The notes below the pieces were generated by a model. The model saw nothing but the letters and a program-made list of their open reading frames with translations. It had not been told where the DNA came from and ran no database searches. Source: Bacteriovoracaceae bacterium (GTDB lineage Bacteria > Bdellovibrionota > Bacteriovoracia > Bacteriovoracales > Bacteriovoracaceae). Taken from it: a stretch of DNA of 64,000 nt. Positions 44,218 to 53,173 of the stretch are shown here, piece by piece; positions within the stretch are counted from its first letter, which is position 1; every line of letters begins with the position of its first letter. The position numbers and the translations under genes are program-made. The stretch lies in contig JANJTC010000005.1 of the NCBI GenBank assembly GCA_024711325.1, positions 1,054,001-1,118,000 of the forward strand, read 5' to 3'.

Positions 44218-44553
44218 ATGTTTGATTTATTCATCTCTACCGCTCACGCACAAGCTGCCAACACTCCGGCCCAGCCTGCCTGGATGTCATTTGTGCCTTT
44301 CGTTCTTATCTTTGTGGTGATGTATTTTCTAATGATTCGCCCTCAGAAAAAACGTATGGAAGAAGAGCAAAACTTTATCAACAAACTTTCTCACGGTGAT
44401 GAGATCTATACAAAGTCTGGCATCTTAGGAAAAGTAACTGGCATCGCCGATAAAGTGGTGACTATTGAACTTGATGGCGGAACCAGAATGAAAGTTTTAA
44501 AATCCCATATCGGCGGATCGGCCACGGCCCTTTTCTCTGAAGCTAAGAAGTAA
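44218..44553 (+). CDS. yajC: Preprotein translocase subunit YajC
   Basis: The 111-residue product has one N-terminal membrane segment (about residues 24-42, ending in MYFLMIRPQKKR) and the typical soluble motif GDEIYTKSGILGKVTGI. YajC joins SecDF in the Sec translocase. An AAAGGA site precedes the ATG. It follows tgt and precedes tatA and secD. Confidence 0.93.
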   Translation: MFDLFISTAHAQAANTPAQPAWMSFVPFVLIFVVMYFLMIRPQKKRMEEEQNFINKLSHGDEIYTKSGILGKVTGIADKVVTIELDGGTRMKVLKSHIGGSATALFSEAKK

Positions 44554-44555
44554 TT

Positions 44556-44813
44556 ATGTTTGGGCTTGGTTTTGGCGAATTAATCCTTATTTTTTTAATC
44601 GCCCTGATTTTTATCGGACCAAAAAAACTTCCTGAACTTGCTAAAGGCTTAGGTAAGGGGATTCGTGATTTCCAAAATGCAGCTAAAGGCTTAAGTGACG
44701 AGTTGCAAGATGATATCAATTCTCCCTCTAAGAAAGTCGCTGACGCTACTCAGCAGGAAGAAGAAAAGAAGCCCGAAGCTCCTGTTGAAAACAAAGAATC
44801 TAACCAATCTTAA
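44556..44813 (+). CDS. tatA: Sec-independent translocase subunit TatA/E
   Basis: The 85-residue product has the TatA form: a short N-terminal membrane helix (MFGLGFGELILIFLIALIFIGPKKLPEL), here reduced to the motif FGLGFGELIL and FIGPKKLPELA, an amphipathic helix (GKGIRDFQNAAKG), and a charged tail. TatA forms the pore of the Tat system for folded proteins. It starts two bases after yajC and lies between yajC and secD, so the Tat and Sec components are cotranscribed. tatC is not in the window. Confidence 0.9.
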   Translation: MFGLGFGELILIFLIALIFIGPKKLPELAKGLGKGIRDFQNAAKGLSDELQDDINSPSKKVADATQQEEEKKPEAPVENKESNQS

Positions 44814-44814
44814 A

Positions 44815-44841
44815 AATAGAAGGGCGTTATGCCCTTCTATT
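44815..44841. repeat. Strong hairpin between tatA and secD
   Basis: AATAGAAGGGC and GCCCTTCTATT form a perfect 11-base-pair stem with the loop GTTAT, starting one base after the tatA stop. No T run follows, so it is a poor intrinsic terminator, and may serve as a processing or stabilising element. Confidence 0.55.
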
Positions 44842-44922
44842 CATTGCCCTAGTTCCCTAAATTGATTAAAATTTTCTAGTCTATATTTTCTAAGAGAACC
44901 CTTTTTAAAGAGTGGAGTTTAC

Positions 44923-46629
44923 ATGGCCAAGGGATGGTGGTTTCGATTTAGTTTGTTGATGGTTCTGGTAATTGCTGCGGTAATGGCCACGACACCAACG
45001 TTTTTTAACCTGAAAGAAGACAGTGCTTTTCCAGTGAAGACCAAGATTAATCTGGGGCTAGACCTCCAGGGTGGTCTCTATATGGTTTTGGGAATTGATT
45101 TCAACAAGGTCTACCGTGATGAAATTATCGGTTATGCCAGAAAGGCCCAGGCCACATTGAAAGACATTGGGATTGAGTCTTCTGTTGGCACTCTTGATGC
45201 ATCAGAAGCCTTGGATCCAAAGCATTCCATCATTCTTGCTAAAGAAAGCGATCGTGATGCTGCTAAAGAAAAACTTCGCGAATTCTATAGCTACCCACTT
45301 CGGTTAACTAAAGATGAAGGCACGACACTTCAGTATGGTTTAGGTCGTGATTTCACTCGAGAAATTGAAGAGACGGCCCTTTCAAAATCAATTGAAGTTA
45401 TTCGTAACCGTATTGATGAATTCGGTGTGACTGAGCCTGAAATCGTTTCTCAGGGTGCAGAACGTATCGTGGTTCAGCTTCCTGGTGTAAAGGATATCAG
45501 TCGTGCCAAGGATTTGATTGGTCGTACAGCGAAACTTGAATTCAAATTGGTTAATGATGAAATTCCACCTATGGCCTTAAATGAGTGGCTGGAAAAAGTA
45601 AAAAAAGCTGGCATTGAATATAAGAAAGGGGAGCGATTCTCTGATTATATGAACCAGATCAACAGCTTCCTCGCAAATGATCTTCCTAAGGGGTATGAGA
45701 TTGCTTTCTCAAAAACCCTTAATAAAAATACCAATGAAGTAACAAATATGGAGCCATATTTGGTTGAGGTTGGTTCTGGTCTTACGGGTGATGAGCTTCA
45801 AGAGGCCATTGTTCGTATTGATCCTCAACAAAACCGCCCTTATGTCGGTCTGGAGTTCAAGCCAAATGGTGCCAGACTTTTTGAAGAACTAACGGGAGCA
45901 AATATTGGTAAACGTCTAGCTATCGTTCTTGATGGTAACGTTTATTCGGCCCCAGTAGTTCAAGGCCGTATTGCTGGTGGATCAGCTCAGATTACTTTAG
46001 GTGCAGGCGATTACAACGCTTCGATGATGGAAGCTCGAGACCTTGCCCTGGTACTTCGTGCTGGTGCTCTTCCGGTTGAACTTATTTTTGAAGAACAACG
46101 TGTGGTTGGTCCTTCTCTTGGTGCTGATGCCATTGATAAGGCGCAAGTTGCCGCTATGATCGGTTCATTCCTGGTTCTGGCCTTCATGTGCTTCTACTAC
46201 AGACTTTCCGGTTTAATTGCGACAGCGACCATTATTTTAAACGTGCTTTTCACGATTTCAATTTTGATTGCAGTTGGTGCAACTCTTTCTCTTCCGGGAA
46301 TTGCCGGTATTGCTCTGACAGTAGGTATGGCTGTGGATGGTAACATTCTTATTTACGAGCGAATCCGTGAAGAATTAAGAGCAGGCATGACACCTTATGA
46401 GGCCGTGCGAACTGGTTTTGCCAAGGCCTTCTGGGCCATTGCGGATGCCAACATCACAACCGCCCTGGCCGGCCTTTGCCTTCTGAACTTCGGTACAGGT
46501 CCGGTGCGTGGTTTTGCAGTTACACTTTTGATCGGTATTACAACAACCGTTTATACTTCTTACTTTGTGTCTAAGATCCTCTTTGAGTTGTACGTAGGCA
46601 GAGGTAACAAGAAGACTTTAAGCATTTAA
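44923..46629 (+). CDS. secD: Protein translocase subunit SecD
   Basis: The 568-residue protein has the first membrane helix, then GLDLQGGLYMVLGID, the large periplasmic P1 domain with VIRNRIDEFGVTEPEI, and the six-helix membrane region with GMAVDGNILIYERIREELR. SecD uses the proton gradient to help move proteins through SecYEG. It is close to E. coli in length. secF follows after 17 bases (from the preferred start). Confidence 0.95.
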   Translation: MAKGWWFRFSLLMVLVIAAVMATTPTFFNLKEDSAFPVKTKINLGLDLQGGLYMVLGIDFNKVYRDEIIGYARKAQATLKDIGIESSVGTLDASEALDPKHSIILAKESDRDAAKEKLREFYSYPLRLTKDEGTTLQYGLGRDFTREIEETALSKSIEVIRNRIDEFGVTEPEIVSQGAERIVVQLPGVKDISRAKDLIGRTAKLEFKLVNDEIPPMALNEWLEKVKKAGIEYKKGERFSDYMNQINSFLANDLPKGYEIAFSKTLNKNTNEVTNMEPYLVEVGSGLTGDELQEAIVRIDPQQNRPYVGLEFKPNGARLFEELTGANIGKRLAIVLDGNVYSAPVVQGRIAGGSAQITLGAGDYNASMMEARDLALVLRAGALPVELIFEEQRVVGPSLGADAIDKAQVAAMIGSFLVLAFMCFYYRLSGLIATATIILNVLFTISILIAVGATLSLPGIAGIALTVGMAVDGNILIYERIREELRAGMTPYEAVRTGFAKAFWAIADANITTALAGLCLLNFGTGPVRGFAVTLLIGITTTVYTSYFVSKILFELYVGRGNKKTLSI

Positions 46630-46646
46630 TCGAAGGATTGATATAT

Positions 46647-47546
46647 ATGAGCACAACACGAAATGTAGATTATGTTGGGATGTTTAGGTTTGCAGGTATT
46701 TTTTCAGCAATCCTTATCATCGGGACATTAACAGGATTGTTCACTAAAGGACTTAACTATGGCGTCGATTTCCGTGGGGGAGTTGAAGTGCAGGTTAAGT
46801 TCACGGATAAAGTTGAATTAGGTTCTCTGCGTGAATTTTTCAGAGAGAAGAATGTTCCTCTTTCGCAATTACAAAGTATCGGGGATGAGTCTCAGAATGA
46901 ATTTCTCTTGAAACTCGAAACCGGTGACAAGGTTGACCTAAATGCGATCTCCAATCAAGTCGAAGCTGTCCTGACTGAGAAGTACGGTGCCACTAAGTTT
47001 GAAATATTGAAAAATGATATTGTAGGACCTAAGGCCGGAGCGGAACTTAGAACTTCAGCTTTTAAGGCCATCATGTGGGCAATTCTAGCGATTATGATTT
47101 ATCTGGCCCTGCGCTTTGATTATAAATTTGCTCCGGGAGCGATTGCGGCCCTCCTTCATGACGTTGTCATCATTATTGGTGCCTTCATCCTGACTCAAAA
47201 AGAGTTCTCGCTTCAAATCGTGGCGGCACTTTTGGCGATCATTGGTTACTCAGTAAACGATACAGTTGTTATTTATGACCGTGTAAGAGAGATTGAAAAC
47301 GCCAACCCCTCAATGCCTACCATTCAGGTTATTAACCGCGCTATTAATGAAACCATGTCACGAACAATCATCACTTCGATGACTGTATTGGGTGTCTCTC
47401 TTGTTATGCTTTTCTGGGGTGGATCAGTCATTCACGACTTCTTCTTCGCTATGACTATCGGTATTATCCTAGGGGTTTATTCAACGATCTTTATTGCTGT
47501 TCCTATGACTGTCTTTTTCGAAAAGTTTGTAACTAAGAAAGCATGA
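46647..47546 (+). CDS. secF: Protein translocase subunit SecF
   Basis: The 299-residue partner of SecD carries VDFRGGVEVQVKF after the first helix, and GYSVNDTVVIYDRVRE in the membrane domain. The ATG at 46647 has AAGGA nine bases upstream; a TTG three codons earlier is not needed. It overlaps the next gene by four bases. Confidence 0.94.
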   Translation: MSTTRNVDYVGMFRFAGIFSAILIIGTLTGLFTKGLNYGVDFRGGVEVQVKFTDKVELGSLREFFREKNVPLSQLQSIGDESQNEFLLKLETGDKVDLNAISNQVEAVLTEKYGATKFEILKNDIVGPKAGAELRTSAFKAIMWAILAIMIYLALRFDYKFAPGAIAALLHDVVIIIGAFILTQKEFSLQIVAALLAIIGYSVNDTVVIYDRVREIENANPSMPTIQVINRAINETMSRTIITSMTVLGVSLVMLFWGGSVIHDFFFAMTIGIILGVYSTIFIAVPMTVFFEKFVTKKA

Positions 47547-48175
47547 AATTTCTTTTCCTATTCTTTTTTATTCTCATGAGTCTTCCTGGTTTTTGCCAGG
47601 AAGACTTTGAGGTAACAGAAGATAGGGAAAACTCCATACCTGCTGCTGCCCCCCTTGTTATTCCTGAGATCGACTCGGCCTTAGAATTAAAAAAATTAGG
47701 TTATGATTCCATTAACGCCAAAGCATTAACTGATAAAAGAGTGATTTTGCTGATTAAGCGGATTTTAGAAGAGAGTCAGTTAAGTGAAGCTCCTCATGAC
47801 ATTGTTAAAGGTCTGATCCTTGAGAAACTAAAAGGATCTTTATTAGGTGATTTTCTTAAGGCGACTCCCAGATTGTTGGATCTTTTGGTTGATATCATGA
47901 GGGATAAAAAGGCCTTGTCAGGACTTATTGATATTGTTCTTAGACGAGAGGACTTAAAGTCCTATATCCATTTCTGGATTGCCTTTTTAATTGCTGCCTG
48001 GTTACTTAAGAAGGCCACCTTCAAGAAAGAATGGGGACGACTTAAGACCATTGGCCTTGGGCTTTGTGTGAGTTTTATCATTACAGGTGTTTCAGTTACG
48101 ATTTTCTACAATACTTTTGAGAAAGAACTCGAACCAACCATTCAAATTCTCTCCCGCCACTGGAATCAAGCTTAG
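47543..48175 (+). CDS. Membrane protein of unknown function, coupled to secF
   Basis: The 210-residue product has a signal peptide or first helix (residues 1-18, GFCQ) and a soluble periplasmic part rich in leucine helices, then two membrane helices (about residues 138-156 and 167-187). The ending RHWNQA is short and periplasmic or cytoplasmic. It overlaps secF by four bases, so it may be a Sec-linked accessory protein. The family is unknown. Confidence 0.6.
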   Translation: MKFLFLFFFILMSLPGFCQEDFEVTEDRENSIPAAAPLVIPEIDSALELKKLGYDSINAKALTDKRVILLIKRILEESQLSEAPHDIVKGLILEKLKGSLLGDFLKATPRLLDLLVDIMRDKKALSGLIDIVLRREDLKSYIHFWIAFLIAAWLLKKATFKKEWGRLKTIGLGLCVSFIITGVSVTIFYNTFEKELEPTIQILSRHWNQA

Positions 48176-49761
48176 AACTTAGGGACACATCCTATTTTAC
48201 GGTCATGAGGCGGAAAGGTAGATGGCGTTCCATTGGGAGCTGTTCCGCCACTGGCAGCATTGTTTAATTCAGCTGCGCTACGAACTCTATAAATTCTTTG
48301 AGTGGAAGTCTTCACAAATGGTGATGCTTTATTTAATGGATAGTAAAAGTAAACGGCATGATTACTGACGTTGTCTTCTGTAGGTGCTGTCGGAACACCG
48401 CTTTGTAGATAAAACCAAACAGCTTTTAAATCAGTTTCACGTATCAGAATATAATCCTTGAGGCCTGGTTCTGTGCCGTTTTCCCCCACCACTGTCTCAG
48501 GAGATTTTTCACCGATATAAATACCTTCAGTGTCCACACCAATAATATCCCGCAAGGCCTTAAAGAGGGCATTGTCACTGTTGTACTGAGCTGTGGTCAG
48601 GCAGTAAGACTTAAATGAAGTCTGATCAATCCATGGGGCCATATAATAACCGAGTGGTTGAGGAACCACTTCCTCGTCACTGCTGCTGTCATCCTCACTT
48701 ACGATATTCGGTGAAGTTTGCCATGTAAATGGAGTGAAAAATTTGGAGTCAGCAGGAATGGATCCGCCAAAATTTTTAGTCTTTTGAATGATGGCATCAT
48801 TCACGTCCAGGGCGCCATTTCCATTGTTATCGTAGAAGCGGGGATCAGTATTGTCCCAGAGATTAAAAATTCCTGGCACTGTTTCCAGTCGAGGATAGAG
48901 TTCGTCATCAACTGATCCATAGAGTGGATTGAAGATATCATGACATACAATCCCACTGGTTCCTGGTGGAAGCGGATTCGGCGGAAGTCGTGGAATGAAA
49001 TAAAAGTGCTGACGATAGGCAGTGTTATAATAAGAGTCATTTGTCGATGAATCGATTAATGGATCACGTATCAGGCAGGTGTACTGGGAAACCGGGACAT
49101 TTTTTAAAGGACCCAGAACCGGAACAGCGATGTCTGAGGAGAATTTAATAAATTGAACAGCATCTGATTTCGCATTAGTGGTTTTCTCAATCAAAGTCAG
49201 AACGTAAGTTTTATCGTAATCCAGCTTATCCTGAATATTGGCCTGAAGAGAATTTGAATTAGTTGGAATTGTGACTTCTATGTAAGAGATATTTCCCTGT
49301 TCATCCTTGGCCTCAATTTCACATTCCGGATTTTGCTCATCACCTGGTAGATTCACCTTACACCACGCATACATGTTACCCAGTCCACCAAGAGAGATGG
49401 CCTCAGTTACCCTGAAATTGGCAAAAAGAGTTTCGGCACCACCGGTATTTTTACCAGCACATACAGAGGTACAGTTCCCATAGCTCACTGGTTTGGAGTC
49501 TTTACAGGCACAAAAGTCAGTTTTCCAGAAGACAGCATTGTTGGGACGAGTAGGAGGGATTTCCTTGCAACTTTCAATAACTTCACCATCAACTGTTTCA
49601 GATACTTTTTCCTGACCTTCGGGACATACAAGTTCCTGGTCGCTCGAAGAACCTTTGGTGATGGTTTGACGATCTGGCATGGTGTCTTGGCAGGCAACGG
49701 AGAGCCCCAAGAGGCAAAGCACCCAGAAAGATCGAGTAAAATTATTAAATCGCGAGTTCAT
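48172..49761 (-). CDS. Large lipoprotein of unknown function
   Basis: The 529-residue product has a lipoprotein signal with LSVAC (C24). Many cysteines occur in the first 170 residues (VCPEGQ, ESCKE, FCACKD, NCTSVCAGK), suggesting disulfides. A region near residue 290 reads DNNGNGALDVND, an EF-hand-like calcium loop (DxNxNxxLDVND). It is probably a surface lipoprotein. Ribosome site GAGGA precedes the ATG at nine bases. Its stop is interlocked with that of the convergent gene. Confidence 0.65.
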   Translation of the reverse strand: MNSRFNNFTRSFWVLCLLGLSVACQDTMPDRQTITKGSSSDQELVCPEGQEKVSETVDGEVIESCKEIPPTRPNNAVFWKTDFCACKDSKPVSYGNCTSVCAGKNTGGAETLFANFRVTEAISLGGLGNMYAWCKVNLPGDEQNPECEIEAKDEQGNISYIEVTIPTNSNSLQANIQDKLDYDKTYVLTLIEKTTNAKSDAVQFIKFSSDIAVPVLGPLKNVPVSQYTCLIRDPLIDSSTNDSYYNTAYRQHFYFIPRLPPNPLPPGTSGIVCHDIFNPLYGSVDDELYPRLETVPGIFNLWDNTDPRFYDNNGNGALDVNDAIIQKTKNFGGSIPADSKFFTPFTWQTSPNIVSEDDSSSDEEVVPQPLGYYMAPWIDQTSFKSYCLTTAQYNSDNALFKALRDIIGVDTEGIYIGEKSPETVVGENGTEPGLKDYILIRETDLKAVWFYLQSGVPTAPTEDNVSNHAVYFYYPLNKASPFVKTSTQRIYRVRSAAELNNAASGGTAPNGTPSTFPPHDRKIGCVPKF

Positions 49762-49777
49762 AGTCCTAATTCCTCAA

Positions 49778-49792
49778 CGACTTATCGAGTCG
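49778..49792. repeat. Small hairpin in the lipoprotein leader
   Basis: CGACT and AGTCG pair around TATCG, 17 bases before the lipoprotein ATG on the minus strand. The rest of the divergent 244-base gap contains AT-rich promoter-like sequence without a clear motif. Confidence 0.25.
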
Positions 49793-50005
49793 ATTCATAA
49801 AATTCTTAATCCATTGTAGGTTTCTTCGGTCTTCTTATTAAAAAATTGCACGGGACGCAATAATTACGGTAACATAGGAATTGTAAGGACATTTTATTTA
49901 TTGAGGACTTGCCGAGGCTTTGAGGCAAAACTAAATTAATATTTTTATTAACCGATAAGCTCTCAGAATCATAGAATATAGATGTCCCGTTAACAGGAGT
50001 GGACC

Positions 50006-50311
50006 ATGACGAAAGCTGATTTGATTGCCGTGATTGAAAAACAAGCAAACCTTCCTCATCATCAAGCAGAAAAGATAGTGAACATCTGCTTTGATAGTAT
50101 GATTCAGGCCCTCTTCGATGATGAGCGCATTGAAATCAGAGGCTTTGGTTCATTTGCTAACAGAAATTATAAAGCTTATGAAGGTCGAAACCCTAAGACT
50201 GGAAAAGTTGTAAAAGTTTCTCCTAAAAAAGTTCCTTTCTTTAAAGTAGGAAAAGAACTCAAGGAGATGGTGGATGAAGGAAAAGATAAGTACGTCATCC
50301 GTGAAGCTTAA
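50006..50311 (+). CDS. HU/IHF-family DNA-binding protein
   Basis: The 101-residue protein has the HU/IHF fold: helices up to residue 42, RIEIRGFGSFANR as the beta saddle, and the arm with GRNPKTGKVVKVSPKKVPFFK, where the proline sits at the tip of the arm and inserts into DNA. It bends DNA and organises the nucleoid. The motif is IHF-beta-like, although a single gene may make a homodimer. A strong terminator follows. Confidence 0.92.
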   Translation: MTKADLIAVIEKQANLPHHQAEKIVNICFDSMIQALFDDERIEIRGFGSFANRNYKAYEGRNPKTGKVVKVSPKKVPFFKVGKELKEMVDEGKDKYVIREA

Positions 50312-50327
50312 ATAAATTATTCTCTAA

Positions 50328-50360
50328 AAAAATGGCCGGATTATTCCGGCCTTTTTTTTT
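50328..50360 (+). terminator. Intrinsic terminator after the HU/IHF gene
   Basis: GGCCGGA and TCCGGCC form a 7-base-pair stem around TTAT, with A residues before and nine T residues after (50352-50360). Confidence 0.92.
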
Positions 50361-50551
50361 ATCTTTTTTTAAAGTTGATTGAAGATCTTCTTTTCATTCT
50401 GAAGACCTTGTTCATTCCAGAAAGCATAGAAGTCTTTTAAATAAGATAACTTTTTCCATAGTCATTCCACATTCGACATTTTTGCCTACTTTGAACACCA
50501 AAATGCTCTGTGTGAACATCCTTCCACTGATTTTAAAACCAAGGAAGGACG

Positions 50552-51277
50552 ATGAATAAACTGTTAACTTTTCTCTTCTTATGCTTATTTTTAGTAGCAT
50601 GTAATAAAGATGGCGGCTCGGATACTGGTTGTATTTCTGGAACTGAAGCGGAAGAAACAGGTACGACAGATTGTACTGTTACGACGGAACCTCCCATTAC
50701 TGGTGAGACAGGAGGAGCAGGAAATGGAACTATTGATGAACCGAGTACGCCAACTCCTGATCCTGGTACAGGATTACCAAATGAAGCTTACACTTTTGAC
50801 GTAAATATTAAGTTTATTAATACGACAGTTTCACAGCAGGAAAAATTTGACAGTGCGATTGAACTTATTAAGAAAGTTGTGGCCACAGAAGAATTTCGCA
50901 GCAAAATTTTAAATCACACCTATGGTGGTAAAAAGACTTTCGTTGATAATGGTGGTTACACCAATGCTCAGATCTATCAGAAGATCCTGGATGGAGCAGA
51001 GAAATTAAAGACGATAAAAAACAACACAATAGATATGGAAGTGGAGCTTTATTATGCGGATAACTCAACCGTGGGTTATACCTATGCTAACAGCACACGG
51101 GTCTGGGTAAATCGCAAGTTTTTCACAACCAATACCGTAGGAAAAGTTGCGGCCAACCTTTTCCACGAATGGCTGCATAAAGTGGGTTTCACCCATGCAT
51201 CTTCATACTCAACAAGTCGGGATTATTCCGTTCCTTATGCGATAGGCAGAATGATGACGAGTGTATCAGTGGACTAA
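50552..51277 (+). CDS. Lipoprotein with a metzincin-type metallopeptidase motif
   Basis: The 241-residue product has a lipoprotein signal (LVAC, C17), a low-complexity linker of glycine, threonine, proline and glutamate (about residues 20-80), and a C-terminal domain that contains FHEWLHKVGFTH, matching HExxHxxGxxH, the zinc motif of metzincins. A methionine-rich turn (IGRMMTS) follows, as in the Met-turn of that clan. It is probably a surface peptidase. AAGGAAGGA precedes the ATG. Confidence 0.75.
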   Translation: MNKLLTFLFLCLFLVACNKDGGSDTGCISGTEAEETGTTDCTVTTEPPITGETGGAGNGTIDEPSTPTPDPGTGLPNEAYTFDVNIKFINTTVSQQEKFDSAIELIKKVVATEEFRSKILNHTYGGKKTFVDNGGYTNAQIYQKILDGAEKLKTIKNNTIDMEVELYYADNSTVGYTYANSTRVWVNRKFFTTNTVGKVAANLFHEWLHKVGFTHASSYSTSRDYSVPYAIGRMMTSVSVD

Positions 51278-51293
51278 TTTAATTTTTTCTCCG

Positions 51294-51331
51294 GGACTTC
51301 ATCTTTTACAAGAAGATGGAGTCCTTTTTTT
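51294..51331 (+). terminator. Intrinsic terminator after the metzincin-like lipoprotein gene
   Basis: GGACTTCATCTT and AAGATGGAGTCC pair (12 base pairs, one G-T type mismatch) around a short AT-rich loop, followed by seven T residues. Confidence 0.88.
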
Positions 51332-51383
51332 GACTTGATCATACCGTTATTCTAAACCGCATAAACATCATACATTTTATACC

Positions 51384-51411
51384 TTTAGTCTGGCCTCAGA
51401 AATGCCGAAAA
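51384..51411 (+). promoter_or_regulatory. Sigma-28-like promoter candidate before cheR
   Basis: TTTAGTCT (51384-51391), 12 bases, then GCCGAAAA (51404-51411). The -10 part matches the sigma-28 consensus GCCGATAA in seven of eight bases and the -35 part matches TAAAGTTT in five of eight. It lies 28 bases before the start. Confidence 0.45.
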
Positions 51412-51439
51412 TCCCTTGTTGCCTACAAAGGATTAATGA

Positions 51440-53173
51440 ATGGATTCGGCCAGAAAATTAGCATCAGATTGGGAATTTCTTGTAAAAGAAATAAGCGAGA
51501 CCATCACTAAGATCACGGGAAATGTTTTAGAAGAAAAACAAAGACCGATGGTCGAGTCACGCCTGAAACGACGCTGTCTTGATTTGAAAATGACCTCTCC
51601 AGATGAGTATAAAAGTTATTGGAAGAAAAATCAGGAAGAAGAAAATAAAATTCTCATTGGTCTTCTCACAACTCACTTTACATCTTTTTTTCGGGAATTT
51701 TCTCACTTCGAATGGCTGGCAAGTGAACTTCCAGCGATTGTGGCCAATGCCAGAAAAGAAGGAAGAAAAACGTTAAAGATCTGGTCCGCTGCCTCATCAA
51801 AAGGTCAGGAAGTTTGGTCATTATGCATGTGGCTTCAACATCATCTTCCTAAAATTGATCCAAGCATGGACTGGACAATACTTGGTAGTGACATCGATAG
51901 TGCCTCGATAAAAGAAGCTGAAAATGGAGTTTACCATAAACGTGAACTTGAAACAGCTCCTCGCCATCTTTGGGAAGGGCATTGGCTTCGCGGAAAAGGT
52001 GATATCGCTGATTGGTATAAAATCAAACCCGAACTGCGACAGCGGGCAAGGTTTATGACGATGAATCTCATGGAGATAAATTTTAATAGAGAAGAAGTCT
52101 TCGACGTCATCCTTTGTCGAAATGTACTTATTTATTTTGATCGTAAAAATCAGGAAAGAATTATTCTGTCTTTGCTCAAGCATTTAAATCCCAATGGCAC
52201 TTTGATCACAGGCCTTAGCGAATCCTTGGGAGGCTATGGGTTGCCAGTGAAAGGTGTTGCTCCTTCAGTGTATAAACATCAGGCATCTACCGTTCTTGAG
52301 TTTCCTAAAAAAACTCTTCCACAGACAGAGAGATTGCCTGCTCCTATGAAGGTGCTTTGTGTGGATGACTCAATGACTATCATCAATATCCTGAAGAAAA
52401 TTCTGGTGCCACCGCAATTTGAAGTCATTGGCATGGCGGCCAATGGTGTTGAAGCAATCGAGCAGCTAAAGGTACTTAAGCCTGATGTCATTACACTGGA
52501 TATTCATATGCCGGAAATGGATGGGCCTACTTTCCTGAAGACTTCAGGTATTGCTTCTAAAATTCCGGTTATCGTTGTCAGCTCAGTGGGGCGTGATCAT
52601 GATCCACTAATTGAACCGATGAAAAGCTTGGGTGTGGTTGATTTCGTAGAGAAGCCAACCTTATCCAATATTTCAGAAATTGGTGATGAGCTTGTTCAGA
52701 AATTGAAAATGGGCTGGCTAAATAGGAAAAATATTTCTGTTGCTCCTGTTTCAGTTTCAAAGGAACTTAAGAATCGTCCTTCAGGAATGGTGGTCTTTAA
52801 CTTTGGCCTCGGTGATGAGCTTAAACTTCAAAGGGTTCTAAGTGAGCATGACTGGAATGGAGACCACCTGATTTTTAAATATAATGGAACGAGTTTTCCG
52901 GCTTCCTTTAAAGAGAGAATCCAGTTTTCTGTCAGAAAGGCCCAGAAAGTTGACCTGACTTTGCAGGAGGAAAGAACTCCCTTCACTGATAAACCTGTCA
53001 TCTGGCTGGGCTTTCAGGGTGGAGATTACAAGCAAATGCAAAGCAAGAGAAGAAAACATGAGTTTATGGTGGTGGAAGAAAGTTCGCCCTCTTACATTTT
53101 AGGAGAGGCCAGCGATATTTCACCTACAACTTCTTTTAACTATCTTATAAATAAGTTTTTTAGGGGAGAATAA
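51440..53173 (+). CDS. CheR methyltransferase fused to a CheB-type receiver and an unknown C-terminal domain
   Basis: Residues 1-275 are CheR: the N-terminal helices, then WSAASSKGQEVWSL for S-adenosylmethionine binding, DIDSASIKEA and CRNVLIYFD. A receiver domain starts at residue 303 (VLCVDDS), with D354 (TLDIHMPEMDG) as the phosphate acceptor and VEKPT after it, as in CheB receivers. The last 130 residues are unknown and have no CheB esterase motif. CheR methylates chemoreceptors. The gene shares its TAATG stop/start with cheB, so the two may be a split of one larger fusion. Confidence 0.82.
   Translation: MDSARKLASDWEFLVKEISETITKITGNVLEEKQRPMVESRLKRRCLDLKMTSPDEYKSYWKKNQEEENKILIGLLTTHFTSFFREFSHFEWLASELPAIVANARKEGRKTLKIWSAASSKGQEVWSLCMWLQHHLPKIDPSMDWTILGSDIDSASIKEAENGVYHKRELETAPRHLWEGHWLRGKGDIADWYKIKPELRQRARFMTMNLMEINFNREEVFDVILCRNVLIYFDRKNQERIILSLLKHLNPNGTLITGLSESLGGYGLPVKGVAPSVYKHQASTVLEFPKKTLPQTERLPAPMKVLCVDDSMTIINILKKILVPPQFEVIGMAANGVEAIEQLKVLKPDVITLDIHMPEMDGPTFLKTSGIASKIPVIVVSSVGRDHDPLIEPMKSLGVVDFVEKPTLSNISEIGDELVQKLKMGWLNRKNISVAPVSVSKELKNRPSGMVVFNFGLGDELKLQRVLSEHDWNGDHLIFKYNGTSFPASFKERIQFSVRKAQKVDLTLQEERTPFTDKPVIWLGFQGGDYKQMQSKRRKHEFMVVEESSPSYILGEASDISPTTSFNYLINKFFRGE

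Noticed and set aside
44815..44841. Intrinsic terminator between tatA and secD
   Set aside because: The stem is perfect but no T run follows. It is listed as a repeat/hairpin instead.
51821..52183. Antisense open frame of 120 codons within the cheR fusion gene
   Set aside because: It has no ribosome site and no protein-like pattern, and it lies in the wobble-position shadow of an established gene. The same applies to other long antisense frames, such as those at 27141-27599 and 28913-29203.
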